Source: Limanda limanda (taxonomy: Eukaryota > Chordata > Actinopteri > Pleuronectiformes > Pleuronectidae). Taken from it: DNA of 64,000 bases. The notes under the pieces were generated by a model that searched no databases, had not been told where the DNA came from, and worked only from the letters and a program-made list of their open reading frames with translations. A program made the translations under genes and the position numbers. The DNA is taken from assembly GCF_963576545.1 (NCBI RefSeq), contig NC_083645.1, positions 5,853,430 to 5,917,429 on the forward strand, given 5' to 3'. This document shows, one piece after another, positions 42,925-54,609 of the stretch. Within the stretch, counting starts at the first letter, position 1; each line of letters opens with the position of its first letter.

Positions 42925-43006
42925 TGGCAGTGGTGGGATTTGAACCCACGCCTCCTAAGAGACTGGAGCCTTAATCCAGCACCTTTGACCACTCGGCCAC
43001 ACTACC
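42925..43006 (-). tRNA. tRNA-Leu-AAG: tRNA-Leu (AAG), G10-U wobble
   Basis: Counterpart of 23450. Confidence 0.92.
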
Positions 43007-43330
43007 GTTAGGAACTAGTTTTTACCAAAACGAACCGGAGGCGTTCAGATGTATGTTCCACTTTGAAGACAATTGGACAATCGAATCGAAGACACATACG
43101 AAAGAACATTCAAAACTTCAAACACATAGCCAGTGGGGGTATAAAGCAATTACTCAAGATCAAAAGACCACAAAACTATCAGCCAAGTTAAGGGATTCAA
43201 CTGTTGGGTCTATTCTGTCAAATTTTCAATTTCAAAAGCCAAAGCAAGTCACTTTCAGCAGTAGGTGAGTTTATGTTCAGAAGGAAAGGGAAACATAGCA
43301 GATAACATGAGAGTGGATAAAGGATTGTTT

Positions 43331-43402
43331 TAGTAGAGGATGGTTTCGATCCATCGACCTCTGGGTTATGGGCCCAGCACGCTTATGCTGCGCCACTCTG
43401 CT
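43331..43402 (-). tRNA. tRNA-iMet-CAT: initiator tRNA-Met, G18A/G19U with G70A
   Basis: Counterpart of 23856. Confidence 0.7.
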
Positions 43403-43700
43403 CTTATACACTGAACCAGTTTCAGATGAACACAGTCTATGGTTTCTTGGGTTTGCTTATCAGTTAAATCAACTGGACTTGGAGGAAAAGATTGGCAAAT
43501 GTGAAGCAATGTGCCTCAATGGGAAGGTGCACAGTGTTACCTTGTTTGAAAACGAGACTGGAGAGAAACTACCTCCTGCACGAATCATTGGAAATTCCTT
43601 ATGCTACAGAGCTTAGCTTCTTGTTATAGTTTTGAACTAAAAGATATCTTCTTATAGTAGATCAGCTGCAAGTAGCCTATACATTCAACTGACAGTCTTT

Positions 43701-43782
43701 TGGCAGTGGTGGGATTTGAACCCACGCCTCCTAAGAGACTGGAGCCTTAATCCAGCGCCTTTGACCACTCGGCCACACTACC
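43701..43782 (-). tRNA. tRNA-Leu-AAG: tRNA-Leu (AAG), intact
   Basis: Unchanged body. Confidence 0.95.
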
Positions 43783-44106
43783 GTTAGGAACTAGTTTTTA
43801 CCAAAACAAACCGGAGGCGTTCAGATGTATATTCCACTTTGATGACAATTGGACAATCAAATCGAAGACACATACGGAAGAACATTGGAAACTTCAAACA
43901 CATACCCTGCGGGGATATAAAGCAATTACTCAAGGTCAAAAGACCACAAAACTATCAGCCAAGTTAAGGGCTTCAAATCTTGGGTCTATTCTGTCACATT
44001 TTCAACTTCAAAAGCCAAAGCAAGTCACTTTCAGCAGGTGGTGAGTACATGTTCAGAAGGAAAGGGAAACATAACAGATAACATGGGAGTGGATAAAGCA
44101 TTCCTT

Positions 44107-44178
44107 TAGCAGAGGATGGTTTCGATCCATCGACCTCTGGGTTATGGGCCCAGCATGCTTCCGCTGCGCCACTCTGCT
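44107..44178 (-). tRNA. tRNA-iMet-CAT: initiator tRNA-Met, G24A
   Basis: Counterpart of 24632 without G57U. Confidence 0.8.
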
Positions 44179-44476
44179 CTTATACACTGAACCAGTTTCA
44201 GATGAAGACAGTCTATGGTTTCTTGGGTTTGGTTATCAGTTACGTTAACTGGACATGGAGGAAAATATTGGCAAATGTGAAGCAATGTTCCTCAATCGGA
44301 AGGTGCACAGTGTTACCTTGTTTGAAAACGAGACTGGAGAGAAACTACCTCCTGCATGCTTCATTGGACATTACTTATGCTACATAGCTTAGCTGGCTGT
44401 TGCAGTTTTGAATAACAAGAGATCTTCTTATAGTAGATCAGCTGCAAGTAGCCAATACATTCAACTGACAGTCTTT

Positions 44477-44558
44477 TGGCGGTGGTGGGATTTGAACCCA
44501 CGCCTCCTAAGAGACTGGAGCCTTAATCCAGCACCTTTGACCACTCGGCCACACTACC
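44477..44558 (-). tRNA. tRNA-Leu-AAG: tRNA-Leu (AAG), U69C
   Basis: Counterpart of 25002. Confidence 0.8.
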
Positions 44559-44882
44559 GTTAGGAACTAGTTTTTACCTAAACGAACCTGAGGCGTTCAG
44601 ATGTATGTTCCACTTTGAAGACAATTGGACAATCGAATCGAAGACACATACGAAAGAACATTCAAAACTTCAAACACATAGCCAGTGGGGGTATAAAGCA
44701 ATTACTCAAGATCAAAAGACCACAAAACTATCAGCCAAGTTAAGGGCTTCAACTGTTGGGTCTATTCTGTCAAATTTTCAATTTCAAAAGCCAAAGCAAG
44801 TCACTTTCAGCAGGAGGTGAGTTCATGTTCAGAAGGAAAGGGAAACATAACAGATAACATGGGAGTGGATAAAGGATTGTTT

Positions 44883-44954
44883 TAGCAGAGGATGGTTTCG
44901 ATCCATCGACCTCTGGGTTATGGGCCCAGCACGCTTCCGCTGCGCCACTCTGCT
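44883..44954 (-). tRNA. tRNA-iMet-CAT: initiator tRNA-Met, intact
   Basis: Counterpart of 25408. Confidence 0.96.
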
Positions 44955-45252
44955 CTTATACACTGAACCAGTTTCAGATGAACACAGTCTATGGTTTCTT
45001 GGGTTTGCTTATCAGTTAAATCAACTGGACTTGGAGTTAAAGATTGGCAAATGTGAAGCAATGTGCCTCAATGGGAAGGTGCACAGTGTTACCTTGTTTG
45101 AAAACGAGACTGGAGAGAAACTACCTCCTGCACGCTTCATTGGACATTCCTTATGCTACAGAGCTTAGCTGGCTGTGGCAGTTTTGAACAACAAGAGATC
45201 TTCTTATAGTAGATCAGCTGCAAGTAGCCAATACATTCAACTGACAGTCTTT

Positions 45253-45334
45253 TGGCAGTGGTGGGATTTGAACCCACGCCTCCTAAGAGACTGGAGCCTT
45301 AATCCAGCGCCTTTGACCACTCGGCCACATTACC
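45253..45334 (-). tRNA. tRNA-Leu-AAG: tRNA-Leu (AAG), G5A
   Basis: Counterpart of 25778 with the same A5-C68 mismatch. Confidence 0.82.
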
Positions 45335-45658
45335 GTTAGGAACTAGTTTTTACCAAAACGAACCGGAGGCGTTCAGATGTATGTTCCACTTTGAAGACAA
45401 TTGGACAATCGAATCGAAGACACATACGAAAGAACATTCAAAACTTCAAACACATAGCCAGTGGGGGTATAAAGCAATTACTCAAGATCAAAAGACCACA
45501 AAACTATCAGCCAAGTTAAGGGATTCAACTGTTGGGTCTATTCTGTCAAATTTTCAATTTCAAAAGCCAAAGCAAGTCACTTTCAGCAGTAGGTGAGTTT
45601 ATGTTCAGAAGGAAAGGGAAACATAGCAGATAACATGGGAGTGGATAAAGGATTGTTT

Positions 45659-45730
45659 TAGTAGAGGATGGTTTCGATCCATCGACCTCTGGGTTATGGG
45701 CCCAGCACGCTTATGCTGCGCCACTCTGCT
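45659..45730 (-). tRNA. tRNA-iMet-CAT: initiator tRNA-Met, G18A/G19U with G70A
   Basis: Counterpart of 26184. Confidence 0.7.
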
Positions 45731-46028
45731 CTTATACACTGAACCAGTTTCAGATGAACACAGTCTATGGTTTCTTGGGTTTGCTTATCAGTTAAATCAA
45801 CTGGACTTGGAGGAAAAGATTGGCAAATGTGAAGCAATGTGCCTCAATGGGAAGGTGCACAGTGTTACCTTGTTTGAAAACGAGACTGGAGAGAAACTAC
45901 CTCCTGCACGAATCATTGGAAATTCCTTATGCTACAGAGCTTAGCTTCTTGTTATAGTTTTGAACAACAAGATATCTTCTTATAGTAGATCAGCTGCAAG
46001 TAGCCTATACATTCAACTGACAGTCTTT

Positions 46029-46110
46029 TGGCAGTGGTGGGATTTGAACCCACGCCTCCTAAGAGACTGGAGCCTTAATCCAGCGCCTTTGACCACTCGG
46101 CCACACTACC
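46029..46110 (-). tRNA. tRNA-Leu-AAG: tRNA-Leu (AAG), intact
   Basis: Unchanged body. Confidence 0.95.
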
Positions 46111-46434
46111 GTTAGGAACTAGTTTTTACCAAAACAAACCGGAGGCGTTCAGATGTATATTCCACTTTGATGACAATTGGACAATCAAATCGAAGACACA
46201 TACGGAAGAACATTGGAAACTTCAAACACATACCCTGCGGGGATATAAAGCAATTACTCAAGGTCAAAAGACCACAAAACTATCAGCCAAGTTAAGGGCT
46301 TCAAATCTTGGGTCTATTCTGTCACATTTTCAACTTCAAAAGCCAAAGCAAGTCACTTTCAGCAGGTGGTGAGTACATGTTCAGAAGGAAAGGGAAACAT
46401 AACAGATAACATGGGAGTGGATAAAGCATTCCTT

Positions 46435-46506
46435 TAGCAGAGGATGGTTTCGATCCATCGACCTCTGGGTTATGGGCCCAGCACGCTTCCGCTGCGCCAC
46501 TCTGCT
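46435..46506 (-). tRNA. tRNA-iMet-CAT: initiator tRNA-Met, intact
   Basis: An intact gene behind the AAAGCATTCC flank that otherwise accompanies G24A copies; a recombinant unit. Confidence 0.95.
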
Positions 46507-46804
46507 CTTATACACTGAACCAGTTTCAGATGAACACAGTCTATGGTTTCTTGGGTTTGCTTATCAGTTAAATCAACTGGACTTGGAGTTAAAGATTGGC
46601 AAATGTGAAGCAATGTGCCTCAATGTGAAGGTGCACAGTGTTACCTTGTTTGAAAACGAGACTGGAGAGAAACTACCTCCTGCACGCTTCATTGGACATT
46701 CCTTATGCTACAGAGCTTAGCTGGCTGTGGCAGTTTTGAACAACAAGAGATCTTCTTATAGTAGATCAGCTGCAAGTAGCCAATACATTCAACTGACAGT
46801 CTTT

Positions 46805-46886
46805 TGGCAGTGGTGGGATTTGAACCCACGCCTCCTAAGAGACTGGAGCCTTAATCCAGCGCCTTTGACCACTCGGCCACACTACC
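46805..46886 (-). tRNA. tRNA-Leu-AAG: tRNA-Leu (AAG), intact
   Basis: Unchanged body. Confidence 0.95.
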
Positions 46887-47210
46887 GTTAGGAACTAGTT
46901 TTTACCAAAACGAACCGGAGGCGTTCAGATGTATGTTCCACTTTGAAGACAATTGGACAATCGAATCGAAGACACATACGAAAGAACATTCAAAACTTCA
47001 AACACATAGCCAGTGGGGGTATAAAGCAATTACTCAAGATCAAAAGACCACAAAACTATCAGCCAAGTTAAGGGATTCAACTGTTGGGTCTATTCTGTCA
47101 AATTTTCAATTTCAAAAGCCAAAGCAAGTCACTTTCAGCAGTAGGTGAGTTTATGTTCAGAAGGAAAGGGAAACATAGCAGATAACATGGGAGTGGATAA
47201 AGGATTGTTT

Positions 47211-47282
47211 TAGTAGAGGATGGTTTCGATCCATCGACCTCTGGGTTATGGGCCCAGCACGCTTATGCTGCGCCACTCTGCT
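47211..47282 (-). tRNA. tRNA-iMet-CAT: initiator tRNA-Met, G18A/G19U with G70A
   Basis: Counterpart of 30064; last copy that has both the elbow change and G70A. Confidence 0.7.
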
Positions 47283-47580
47283 CTTATACACTGAACCAGT
47301 TTCAGATGAACACAGTCTATGGTTTCTTGGGTTTGCTTATCAGTTAAATCAACTGGACTTGGAGGAAAAGATTGGCAAATGTGAAGCAATGTGCCTCAAT
47401 GGGAAGGTGCACAGTGTTACCTTGTTTGAAAACGAGACTGGAGAGAAACTACCTCCTGCACGAATCATTGGAAATTCCTTATGCTACAGAGCTTAGCTTC
47501 TTGTTATAGTTTTGAACAACAAGATATCTTCTTATAGTAGATCAGCTGCAAGTAGCCTATACATTCAACTGACAGTCTTT

Positions 47581-47662
47581 TGGCAGTGGTGGGATTTGAA
47601 CCCACACCTCCTAAGAGACTGGAGCCTTAATCCTGCGCCTTTGACCACTCGGCCACACTACC
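47581..47662 (-). tRNA. tRNA-Leu-AAG: tRNA-Leu (AAG), anticodon-stem mismatch
   Basis: One A-A mismatch in the second anticodon-stem pair (AATCCTGC on the plus strand) and a change next to the T stem. Confidence 0.78.
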
Positions 47663-47986
47663 GTTAGGAACTAGTTTTTACCAAAACAAACCGGAGGCGT
47701 TCAGATGTATATTCCACTTTGATGACAATTGGACAATCAAATCGAAGACACATACGGAAGAACATTGGAAACTTCAAACACATACCCTGCGGGGATATAA
47801 AGCAATTACTCAAGGTCAAAAGACCACAAAACTATCAGCCAAGTTAAGGGCTTCAAATCTTGGGTCTATTCTGTCACATTTTCAACTTCAAAAGCCAAAG
47901 CAAGTCACTTTCAGCAGGTGGTGAGTACATGTTCAGAAGGAAAGGGAAACATAACAGATAACATGGGAGTGGATAAAGCATTCCTT

Positions 47987-48058
47987 TAGCAGAGGATGGT
48001 TTCGATCCATCGACCTCTGGGTTATGGGCCCAGCATGCTTCCGCTGCGCCACTCTGCT
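47987..48058 (-). tRNA. tRNA-iMet-CAT: initiator tRNA-Met, G24A
   Basis: Counterpart of 30840. Confidence 0.8.
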
Positions 48059-48356
48059 CTTATACACTGAACCAGTTTCAGATGAAGACAGTCTATGGTT
48101 TCTTGGGTTTGCTTATCAGTTAAATCAACTGGACTTGGAGTTAAAGATTGGCAAATGTGAAGCAATGTGCCTCAATGGGAAGGTGCACAGTGTTACCTTG
48201 TTTGAAAACGAGACTGGAGAGAAACTACCTCCTGCACGCTTCATTGGACATTCCTTATGCTACAGAGCTTAGCTGGCTGTGGCAGTTTTGAACAACAAGA
48301 GATCTTCTTATAGTAGATCAGCTGCAAGTAGCCAATACATTCAACTGACAGTCTTT

Positions 48357-48438
48357 TGGCAGTGGTGGGATTTGAACACACGCCTCCTAAGAGACTGGAG
48401 CCTTAATCCAGCGCCTTTGACCACTCGGCCACACTACC
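48357..48438 (-). tRNA. tRNA-Leu-AAG: tRNA-Leu (AAG), T-stem mismatch
   Basis: Counterpart of 31210. Confidence 0.78.
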
Positions 48439-48760
48439 GTTATGAACTACTTTACCAAAACGAACCGGAGGCGTTCAGATGTATATTCCACTTTGATGAC
48501 AATTGGACAATCAAATCGAAGACACATATGGAAGAACATTCAAAACTTCAAACACATACCCTGTGGGGGTATAAAGCAATTACTCAAGGTCCAAAGACCA
48601 CAAAACTATCAGCCAAGTTAAGGGCTTCAACTCTTGGGTCTATTCTGTCAAATTTTCAATTTCAAAAGCCAAAGCAAGTCACTTTCAGCAGTAGGTGAGT
48701 TCATGTTCAGAAGGAAAGGGAAACATAACAGATAACATGGGAGTGGATAAAGGATTGTTT

Positions 48761-48832
48761 TAGCAGAGGATGGTTTCGATCCATCGACCTCTGGGTTATG
48801 GGCCCAGCACGCTTCCGCTGCGCCACTCTGCT
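48761..48832 (-). tRNA. tRNA-iMet-CAT: initiator tRNA-Met, intact
   Basis: Counterpart of 31614. Confidence 0.96.
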
Positions 48833-49123
48833 CTTATACACTGAACCAGTTTCAGATGAACACAGTCTATGGTTTCTTGGGTTTGCTTATCAGTTAAATC
48901 AACTGGACTTGGAGGAAAAGATTGGCAAATGTGAAGCAATGTGCCTCAATGGGAAGGTGCACTGTGTTACCTTGTTTCAAAACGAGACTGGAGACAAAGT
49001 ACCTCCTGCACGCTTCATTGGACATTCCTAATGCTGCAGAGCTTAGCTGGCTGTTGCGATCAACAAGAGATCTTCTTATAGTAGATCAGCTGCAAGTAGC
49101 CAATACATTCAACTGTAGTCTTT

Positions 49124-49205
49124 TGGCAGTGGTGGGATTTGAACCCACGCCACCTAAGAGACTGGAGCCTTAATCCAGCACCTTTGACCACTTGGCCACA
49201 CTACC
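49124..49205 (-). tRNA. tRNA-Leu-AAG: tRNA-Leu (AAG), variable-arm and D-arm changes
   Basis: Counterpart of 31977. Confidence 0.82.
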
Positions 49206-49529
49206 GTTAGGAACTAGTTTTAACCAAAACGAACCGGAGGCGTTCCGATGTATATTCCACTTTGATGACAATTGGACAATCAAATCGAAGACACATACGG
49301 AAGAACATTCAAAACTTCAAACACATACCCTGTGGGGGTATAAAGCAATTACTCAAGGTCAAAAGACCACAAAACTATCAGCCAAGTTAAGGGCTTCAAC
49401 TCTTGGGTCTATTCTGTCACATTTTCAACTTCAAAAGCCAAAGCAAGTCACTTTCAGCAGGTGGTGAGTTCATGTTCAGAAGGAAAGGGAAACATAACAG
49501 ATAACATGGGAGTGGATAAAGCATTCCTT

Positions 49530-49601
49530 TAGCAGAGGATGGTTTCGATCCATCGACCTCTGGGTTATGGGCCCAGCATGCTTCCGCTGCGCCACTCTGC
49601 T
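49530..49601 (-). tRNA. tRNA-iMet-CAT: initiator tRNA-Met, G24A
   Basis: G24A only; counterpart of 62633. Confidence 0.8.
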
Positions 49602-49899
49602 CTTATACACTGAACCAGTTTCAGATGAAGACAGTCTATGGTTTCTTGGGTTTGGTTATCAGTTACGTTAACTGGACATGGAGGAAAATATTGGCAAATG
49701 TGAAGCAATGTTCCTCAATCGGAAGGTGCACAGTGTTACCTTGTTTGAAAACGAGACTGGAGAGAAACTACCTCCTGCATGCTTCATTGGACATTACTTA
49801 TGCTACATAGCTTAGCTGGCTGTTGCAGTTTTGAATAACAAGAGATCTTCTTATAGTAGATCAGCTGCAAGTAGCCAATACATTCAACTGACAGTCTTT

Positions 49900-49981
49900 T
49901 GGCAGTGGTGAGATTTGAACCCACGCCTCCTAAGAGACTGGAGCCTTAATCCAGCACCTTTGACCACTCGGCCATACTACC
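49900..49981 (-). tRNA. tRNA-Leu-AAG: tRNA-Leu (AAG), G7A
   Basis: An A7-C66 acceptor mismatch, a T-stem G-U wobble (GGTGAGATT on the plus strand) and the G10-U wobble. Confidence 0.75.
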
Positions 49982-50300
49982 GTTAGGAACTAGTTTTTAC
50001 CTAAACGAACCTGAGGCGTTCAGATGTATGTTCCACTTTGAAGACAATTGGACAATCGAAGACACATACGAAAGAACATTCAAAACTTCAAACACATAGC
50101 CAGTGGGGGTATAAAGCAATTACTCAAGATCAAAAGACCACAAAACTATCAGCCAAGTTAAGGGCTTCAACTGTTGGGTCTATTCTGTCAAATTTTCAAT
50201 TTCAAAAGCCAAAGCAAGTCACTTTCAGCAGGAGGTGAGTTCATGTTCAGAAGGAAAGGGAAACATAACAGATAACATGGGAGTGGATAAAGGATTGTTT

Positions 50301-50372
50301 TAGCAGAGGATGGTTTCGATCCATCGACCTCTGGATTATGGGCCCAGCACGCTTCCGCTGCGCCACTCTGCT
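50301..50372 (-). tRNA. tRNA-iMet-CAT: initiator tRNA-Met, C39U
   Basis: G31-U39 wobble at the closing pair of the anticodon stem, one of the three initiator-specific G-C pairs. Confidence 0.86.
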
Positions 50373-50660
50373 CTTATACACTGAACCAGTTTCAGATGAA
50401 CACAGTCTATGGTTTCTTGGGTTTGCTTATCAGTTAAATCAACTGGACTTGGAGTTAAAGATTGGCAAATGTGAAGCAATGGGAAGGTGCACAGTGTTAC
50501 CTTGTTTGAAAACGAGACTGGAGAGAAACTACCTCCTGCACGCTTCATTGGACATTCCTTATGCTACAGAGCTTAGCTGGCTGTGGCAGTTTTGAACAAC
50601 AAGAGATCTTCTTATAGTAGATCAGCTGCAAGTAGCCAATACATTCAACTGACAGTCTTT

Positions 50661-50743
50661 TGGCAGTTTTAGGGATTTGAACACACGCCTCCTAAGAGAC
50701 TGGAGCCTTAATCCAGCGCCTTTGACCACTCGGCCACACTACC
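50661..50743 (-). pseudogene. tRNA-Leu-AAG: tRNA-Leu (AAG) with 1-nt insertion
   Basis: 83 nt. GGCAGTTTTAGGG replaces GGCAGTGGTGGG on the plus strand, breaking the acceptor and T stems, and the GTGTG T-stem change is present too. Confidence 0.72.
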
Positions 50744-51065
50744 GTTATGAACTACTTTACCAAAACGAACCGGAGGCGTTCAGATGTATATTCCACTTTG
50801 ATGACAATTGGACAATCAAATCGAAGACACATATGGAAGAACATTCAAAACTTCAAACACATACCCTGTGGGGGTATAAAGCAATTACTCAAGGTCCAAA
50901 GACCACAAAACTATCAGCCAAGTTAAGGGCTTCAACTCTTGGGTCTATTCTGTCAAATTTTCAATTTCAAAAGCCAAAGCAAGTCACTTTCAGCAGTAGG
51001 TGAGTTCATGTTCAGAAGGAAAGGGAAACATAACAGATAACATGGAAGTGGATAAAGGATTGTTT

Positions 51066-51137
51066 TAGCAGAGGATGGTTTCGATCCATCGACCTCTGGG
51101 TTATGGGCCCAGCACGCTTATGCTGCGCCACTCTGCT
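51066..51137 (-). tRNA. tRNA-iMet-CAT: initiator tRNA-Met, G18A/G19U, acceptor intact
   Basis: Has the elbow change but keeps G70, so the acceptor pairs fully. It separates the two changes of the 14592 subtype. Confidence 0.74.
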
Positions 51138-51435
51138 CTTATACACTGAACCAGTTTCAGATGAACACAGTCTATGGTTTCTTGGGTTTGCTTATCAGTT
51201 AAATCAACTGGACTTGGAGGAAAAGATTGGCAAATGTGAAGCAATGTGCCTCAATGGGAAGGTGCACAGTGTTACCTTGTTTGAAAACGAGACTGGAGTG
51301 AAACTACCTCCTGCACGCTTCATTGGACATTCCTTATGCTACAGAGCTTAGCTGGCTGTGGCAGTTTTGAACAACAAGATATTTTCTTATAGTAGATCAG
51401 CTGCAAGTAGCCAATACATTCAACTGACAGTCTTT

Positions 51436-51517
51436 TGGCAGTGGTGGGATTTGAACCCACGCCTCCTAAGAGACTGGAGCCTTAATCCAGCGCCTTTGAC
51501 CTCTCGGCCACACTACC
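51436..51517 (-). tRNA. tRNA-Leu-AAG: tRNA-Leu (AAG), D-loop change
   Basis: Gene nt 16 T to A in the A box (CCTCTCGG on the plus strand); stems intact. Shared with 54528 and 58370. Confidence 0.88.
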
Positions 51518-51838
51518 GTTAGGAACTACTTTACCAAAACGAACCGGAGGCGTTCAGATGTATGTTCCACTTTGAAGACAATTGGACAATTGAATCGAAG
51601 ACACATACGAAAGAACATTCAAAACTTCAAACACATAGCCAGTGGGGGTATAAAGCAATTACTCAAGATCAAAAGACCACAAAACTATCAGCCAAGTTAA
51701 GGGCTTCAACTGTTGGGTCTATTCTGTCAAATTTTCAATTTCAAAACCAAAGCAAGTCACTTTCAGCAGGAGGTGAGTTCATGTTCAGAAGGAAAGGGAA
51801 ACATAACAGATAACATGGGAGTGGATAAAGGATTGTTT

Positions 51839-51910
51839 TAGCAGAGGATGGTTTCGATCCATCGACCTCTGGGTTATGGGCCCAGCACGCTTCCGCTGCG
51901 CCACTCTGCT
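51839..51910 (-). tRNA. tRNA-iMet-CAT: initiator tRNA-Met, intact
   Basis: Unchanged; the 3' spacer has lost one G near 51747. Confidence 0.96.
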
Positions 51911-52201
51911 CTTATACACTGAACCAGTTTCAGATGAACACAGTCTATGGTTTCTTGGGTTTGCTTATCAGTTAAATCAACTGGACTTGGAGGAAAAGAT
52001 TGGCAAATGTGAAGCAATGTGCCTCAATGGGAAGGTGCACAGTGTTACCTTGTTTGAAAACGAGACTGGAGACAAAGTACCTCCTGCACGCTTCATTGGA
52101 CATTCCTAATGCTGCAGAGCTTAGCTGGCTGTTGCGATCAACAAGAGATCTTCTTATAGTAGATCAGCTGCAAGTAGCCAATACATTCAACTGTAGTCTT
52201 T

Positions 52202-52283
52202 TGGCAGTGGTGGGATTTGAACCCACGCCACCTAAGAGACTGGAGCCTTAATCCAGCGCCTTTGACCACTCGGCCACACTACC
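52202..52283 (-). tRNA. tRNA-Leu-AAG: tRNA-Leu (AAG), variable-arm change
   Basis: GCCACCTAAG arm without the D-arm changes of 31977. Confidence 0.88.
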
Positions 52284-52607
52284 GTTAGGAACTAGTTTTA
52301 ACCAAAACGAACCGGAGGCGTTCCGATGTATATTCCACTTTGATGACAATTGGACAATCAAATCGAAGACACATACGGAAGAACATTCAAAACTTCAAAC
52401 ACATACCCTGTGGGGGTATAAAGCAATTACTCAAGGTCAAAAGACCACAAAACTATCAGCCAAGTTAAGGGCTTCAACTCTTGGGTCTATTCTGTCACAT
52501 TTTCAACTTCAAAAGCCAAAGCAAGTCACTTTCAGCAGGTGGTGAGTTCATGTTCAGAAGGAAAGGGAAACATAACAGATAACATGGGAGTGGATAAAGG
52601 ATTCCTT

Positions 52608-52679
52608 TAGCAGAGGATGGTTTCGATCCATCGACCTCTGGGTTATGGGCCCAGCACGCTTCCGCTGCGCCACTCTTTT
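52608..52679 (-). tRNA. tRNA-iMet-CAT: initiator tRNA-Met, G2A and C3A
   Basis: The 5' end reads AAAAGAG, leaving two acceptor mismatches. Probably non-functional. G24 is intact although its spacer B is the type that usually goes with G24A. Confidence 0.65.
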
Positions 52680-52977
52680 CTTATACACTGAACCAGTTTC
52701 AGATGAAGACAGTCTATGGTTTCTTGGGTTTGGTTATCAGTTACGTTAACTGGACATGGAGGAAAATATTGGCAAATGTGAAGCAATGTTCCTCAATCGG
52801 AAGGTGCACAGTGTTACCTTGTTTGAAAACGAGACTGGAGAGAAACTACCTCCTGCATGCTTCATTGGACATTACTTATGCTACATAGCTTAGCTGGCTG
52901 TTGCAGTTTTGAATAACAAGAGATCTTCTTATAGTAGATCAGCTGCAAGTAGCCAATACATTCAACTGACAGTCTTT

Positions 52978-53059
52978 TGGCGGTGGTGGGATTTGAACCC
53001 ACGCCTCCTAAGAGACTGGAGCCTTAATCCAGCACCTTTGACCACTCGGCCACACTACC
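52978..53059 (-). tRNA. tRNA-Leu-AAG: tRNA-Leu (AAG), U69C
   Basis: Same body as 25002. Confidence 0.8.
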
Positions 53060-53383
53060 GTTAGGAACTAGTTTTTACCTAAACGAACCTGAGGCGTTCA
53101 GATGTATGTTCCGCTTTGAAGACAATTGGACAATCGAATCGAAGACACATACGAAAGAACATTCAAAACTTCAAACACATAGCCAGTGGGGGTATAAAGC
53201 AATTACTCAAGATCAAAAGACCACAAAACTATCAGCCAAGTTAAGGGCTTCAACTGTTGGGTCTATTCTGTCAAATTTTCAATTTCAAAAGCCAAAGCAA
53301 GTCACTTTCAGCAGTAGGTGAGTTCATGTTCAGAAGGAAAGGGAAACATAACAGATAACATGGGAGTGGATAAAGGATTGTTT

Positions 53384-53455
53384 TAGCAGAGGATGGTTTC
53401 GATCCATCGACCTCTGGGTTATGGGCCCAGCACGCTTCCGCTGCGCCACTCTGCT
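53384..53455 (-). tRNA. tRNA-iMet-CAT: initiator tRNA-Met, intact
   Basis: Unchanged. Confidence 0.96.
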
Positions 53456-53753
53456 CTTATACACTGAACCAGTTTCAGATGAACACAGTCTATGGTTTCT
53501 TGGGTTTGCTTATCAGTTAAATCAACTGGACTTGGAGGAAAAGATTGGCAAATGTGAAGCAATGTGCCTCAATGGGAAGGTGCACAGTGTTACCTTGTTT
53601 GAAAACAAGACTGGAGAGAAAATACCTCCTGCATGCTTCATTGGACATTCCTTATGCTACAGAGCTTAGCTGGCTGTGGCAGTTTTGAACAACAAGAGAT
53701 CTTCTTATAGTAGATCAGCTGCAAGTAGCCAATACATTCAACTGACAGTCTTT

Positions 53754-53835
53754 TGGCAGTGGTGGGATTTGAACACACGCCTCCTAAGAGACTGGAGCCT
53801 TAATCCAGCGCCTTTGACCACTCGGCCACACTACC
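53754..53835 (-). tRNA. tRNA-Leu-AAG: tRNA-Leu (AAG), T-stem mismatch
   Basis: Same body as 31210. Confidence 0.78.
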
Positions 53836-54157
53836 GTTATGAACTACTTTACCAAAACGAACCGGAGGCGTTCAGATGTATATTCCACTTTGATGACAAT
53901 TGGACAATCAAATCGAAGACACATACGGAAGAACATTCAAAACTTCAAACACATACCCTGTGGGGGTATAAAGCAATTACTCAAGGTCCAAAGACCACAA
54001 AACTATCAGCCAAGTTAAGGGCTTCAACTCTTGGGTCTATTCTGTCAAATTTTCAATTTCAAAAGCCAAAGCAAGTCACTTTCAGCAGTAGGTGAGTTCA
54101 TGTTCAGAAGGAAAGGGAAACATAACAGATAACATGGGAGTGGATAAAGGATTGTTT

Positions 54158-54229
54158 TAGCAGAGGATGGTTTCGATCCATCGACCTCTGGGTTATGGGC
54201 CGAGCACGCTTATGCTGCGCCACTCTGCT
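54158..54229 (-). tRNA. tRNA-iMet-CAT: initiator tRNA-Met, G18A/G19U and G29C
   Basis: The elbow change with G70 kept, plus a C29-C41 mismatch in the anticodon stem. Probably non-functional. Confidence 0.62.
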
Positions 54230-54527
54230 CTTATACACTGAACCAGTTTCAGATGAACACAGTCTATGGTTTCTTGGGTTTGCTTATCAGTTAAATCAAC
54301 TGGACTTGGAGGAAAAGATTGGCAAATGTGAAGCAATGTGCCTCAATGGGAAGGTGCACAGTGTTACCTTGTTTGAAAACGAGACTGGAGTGAAACTACC
54401 TCCTGCACGCTTCATTGGACATTCCTTATGCTACAGAGCTTAGCTGGCTGTGGCAGTTTTGAACAACAAGATATCTTCTTATAGTAGATCAGCTGCAAGT
54501 AGCCAATACATTCAACTGACAGTCTTT

Positions 54528-54609
54528 TGGCAGTGGTGGGATTTGAACCCACGCCTCCTAAGAGACTGGAGCCTTAATCCAGCGCCTTTGACCTCTCGGC
54601 CACACTACC
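54528..54609 (-). tRNA. tRNA-Leu-AAG: tRNA-Leu (AAG), D-loop change
   Basis: Same body as 51436. Confidence 0.88.

Larger units (their letters stand above)
38200..46430. repeat. 8.2-kb duplicated segment, copy 2
   Basis: Second copy of about 18700-26950 with the same gene order and most of the same initiator subtypes. Confidence 0.85.
47147..49207. repeat. 2-kb duplicated segment, copy 2
   Basis: Second copy of about 30000-32060. Similarity at this offset ends just after the Leu gene at 49124, where spacer A switches to another variant. Confidence 0.85.
49530..50892. repeat. 1.4-kb duplicated segment, copy 1
   Basis: Matches 62633-64000 at offset 13,103 rising to 13,108 after a 5-bp loss near 50059. 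Shares initiator C39U and a 10-bp spacer B deletion near 50477. Confidence 0.85.
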
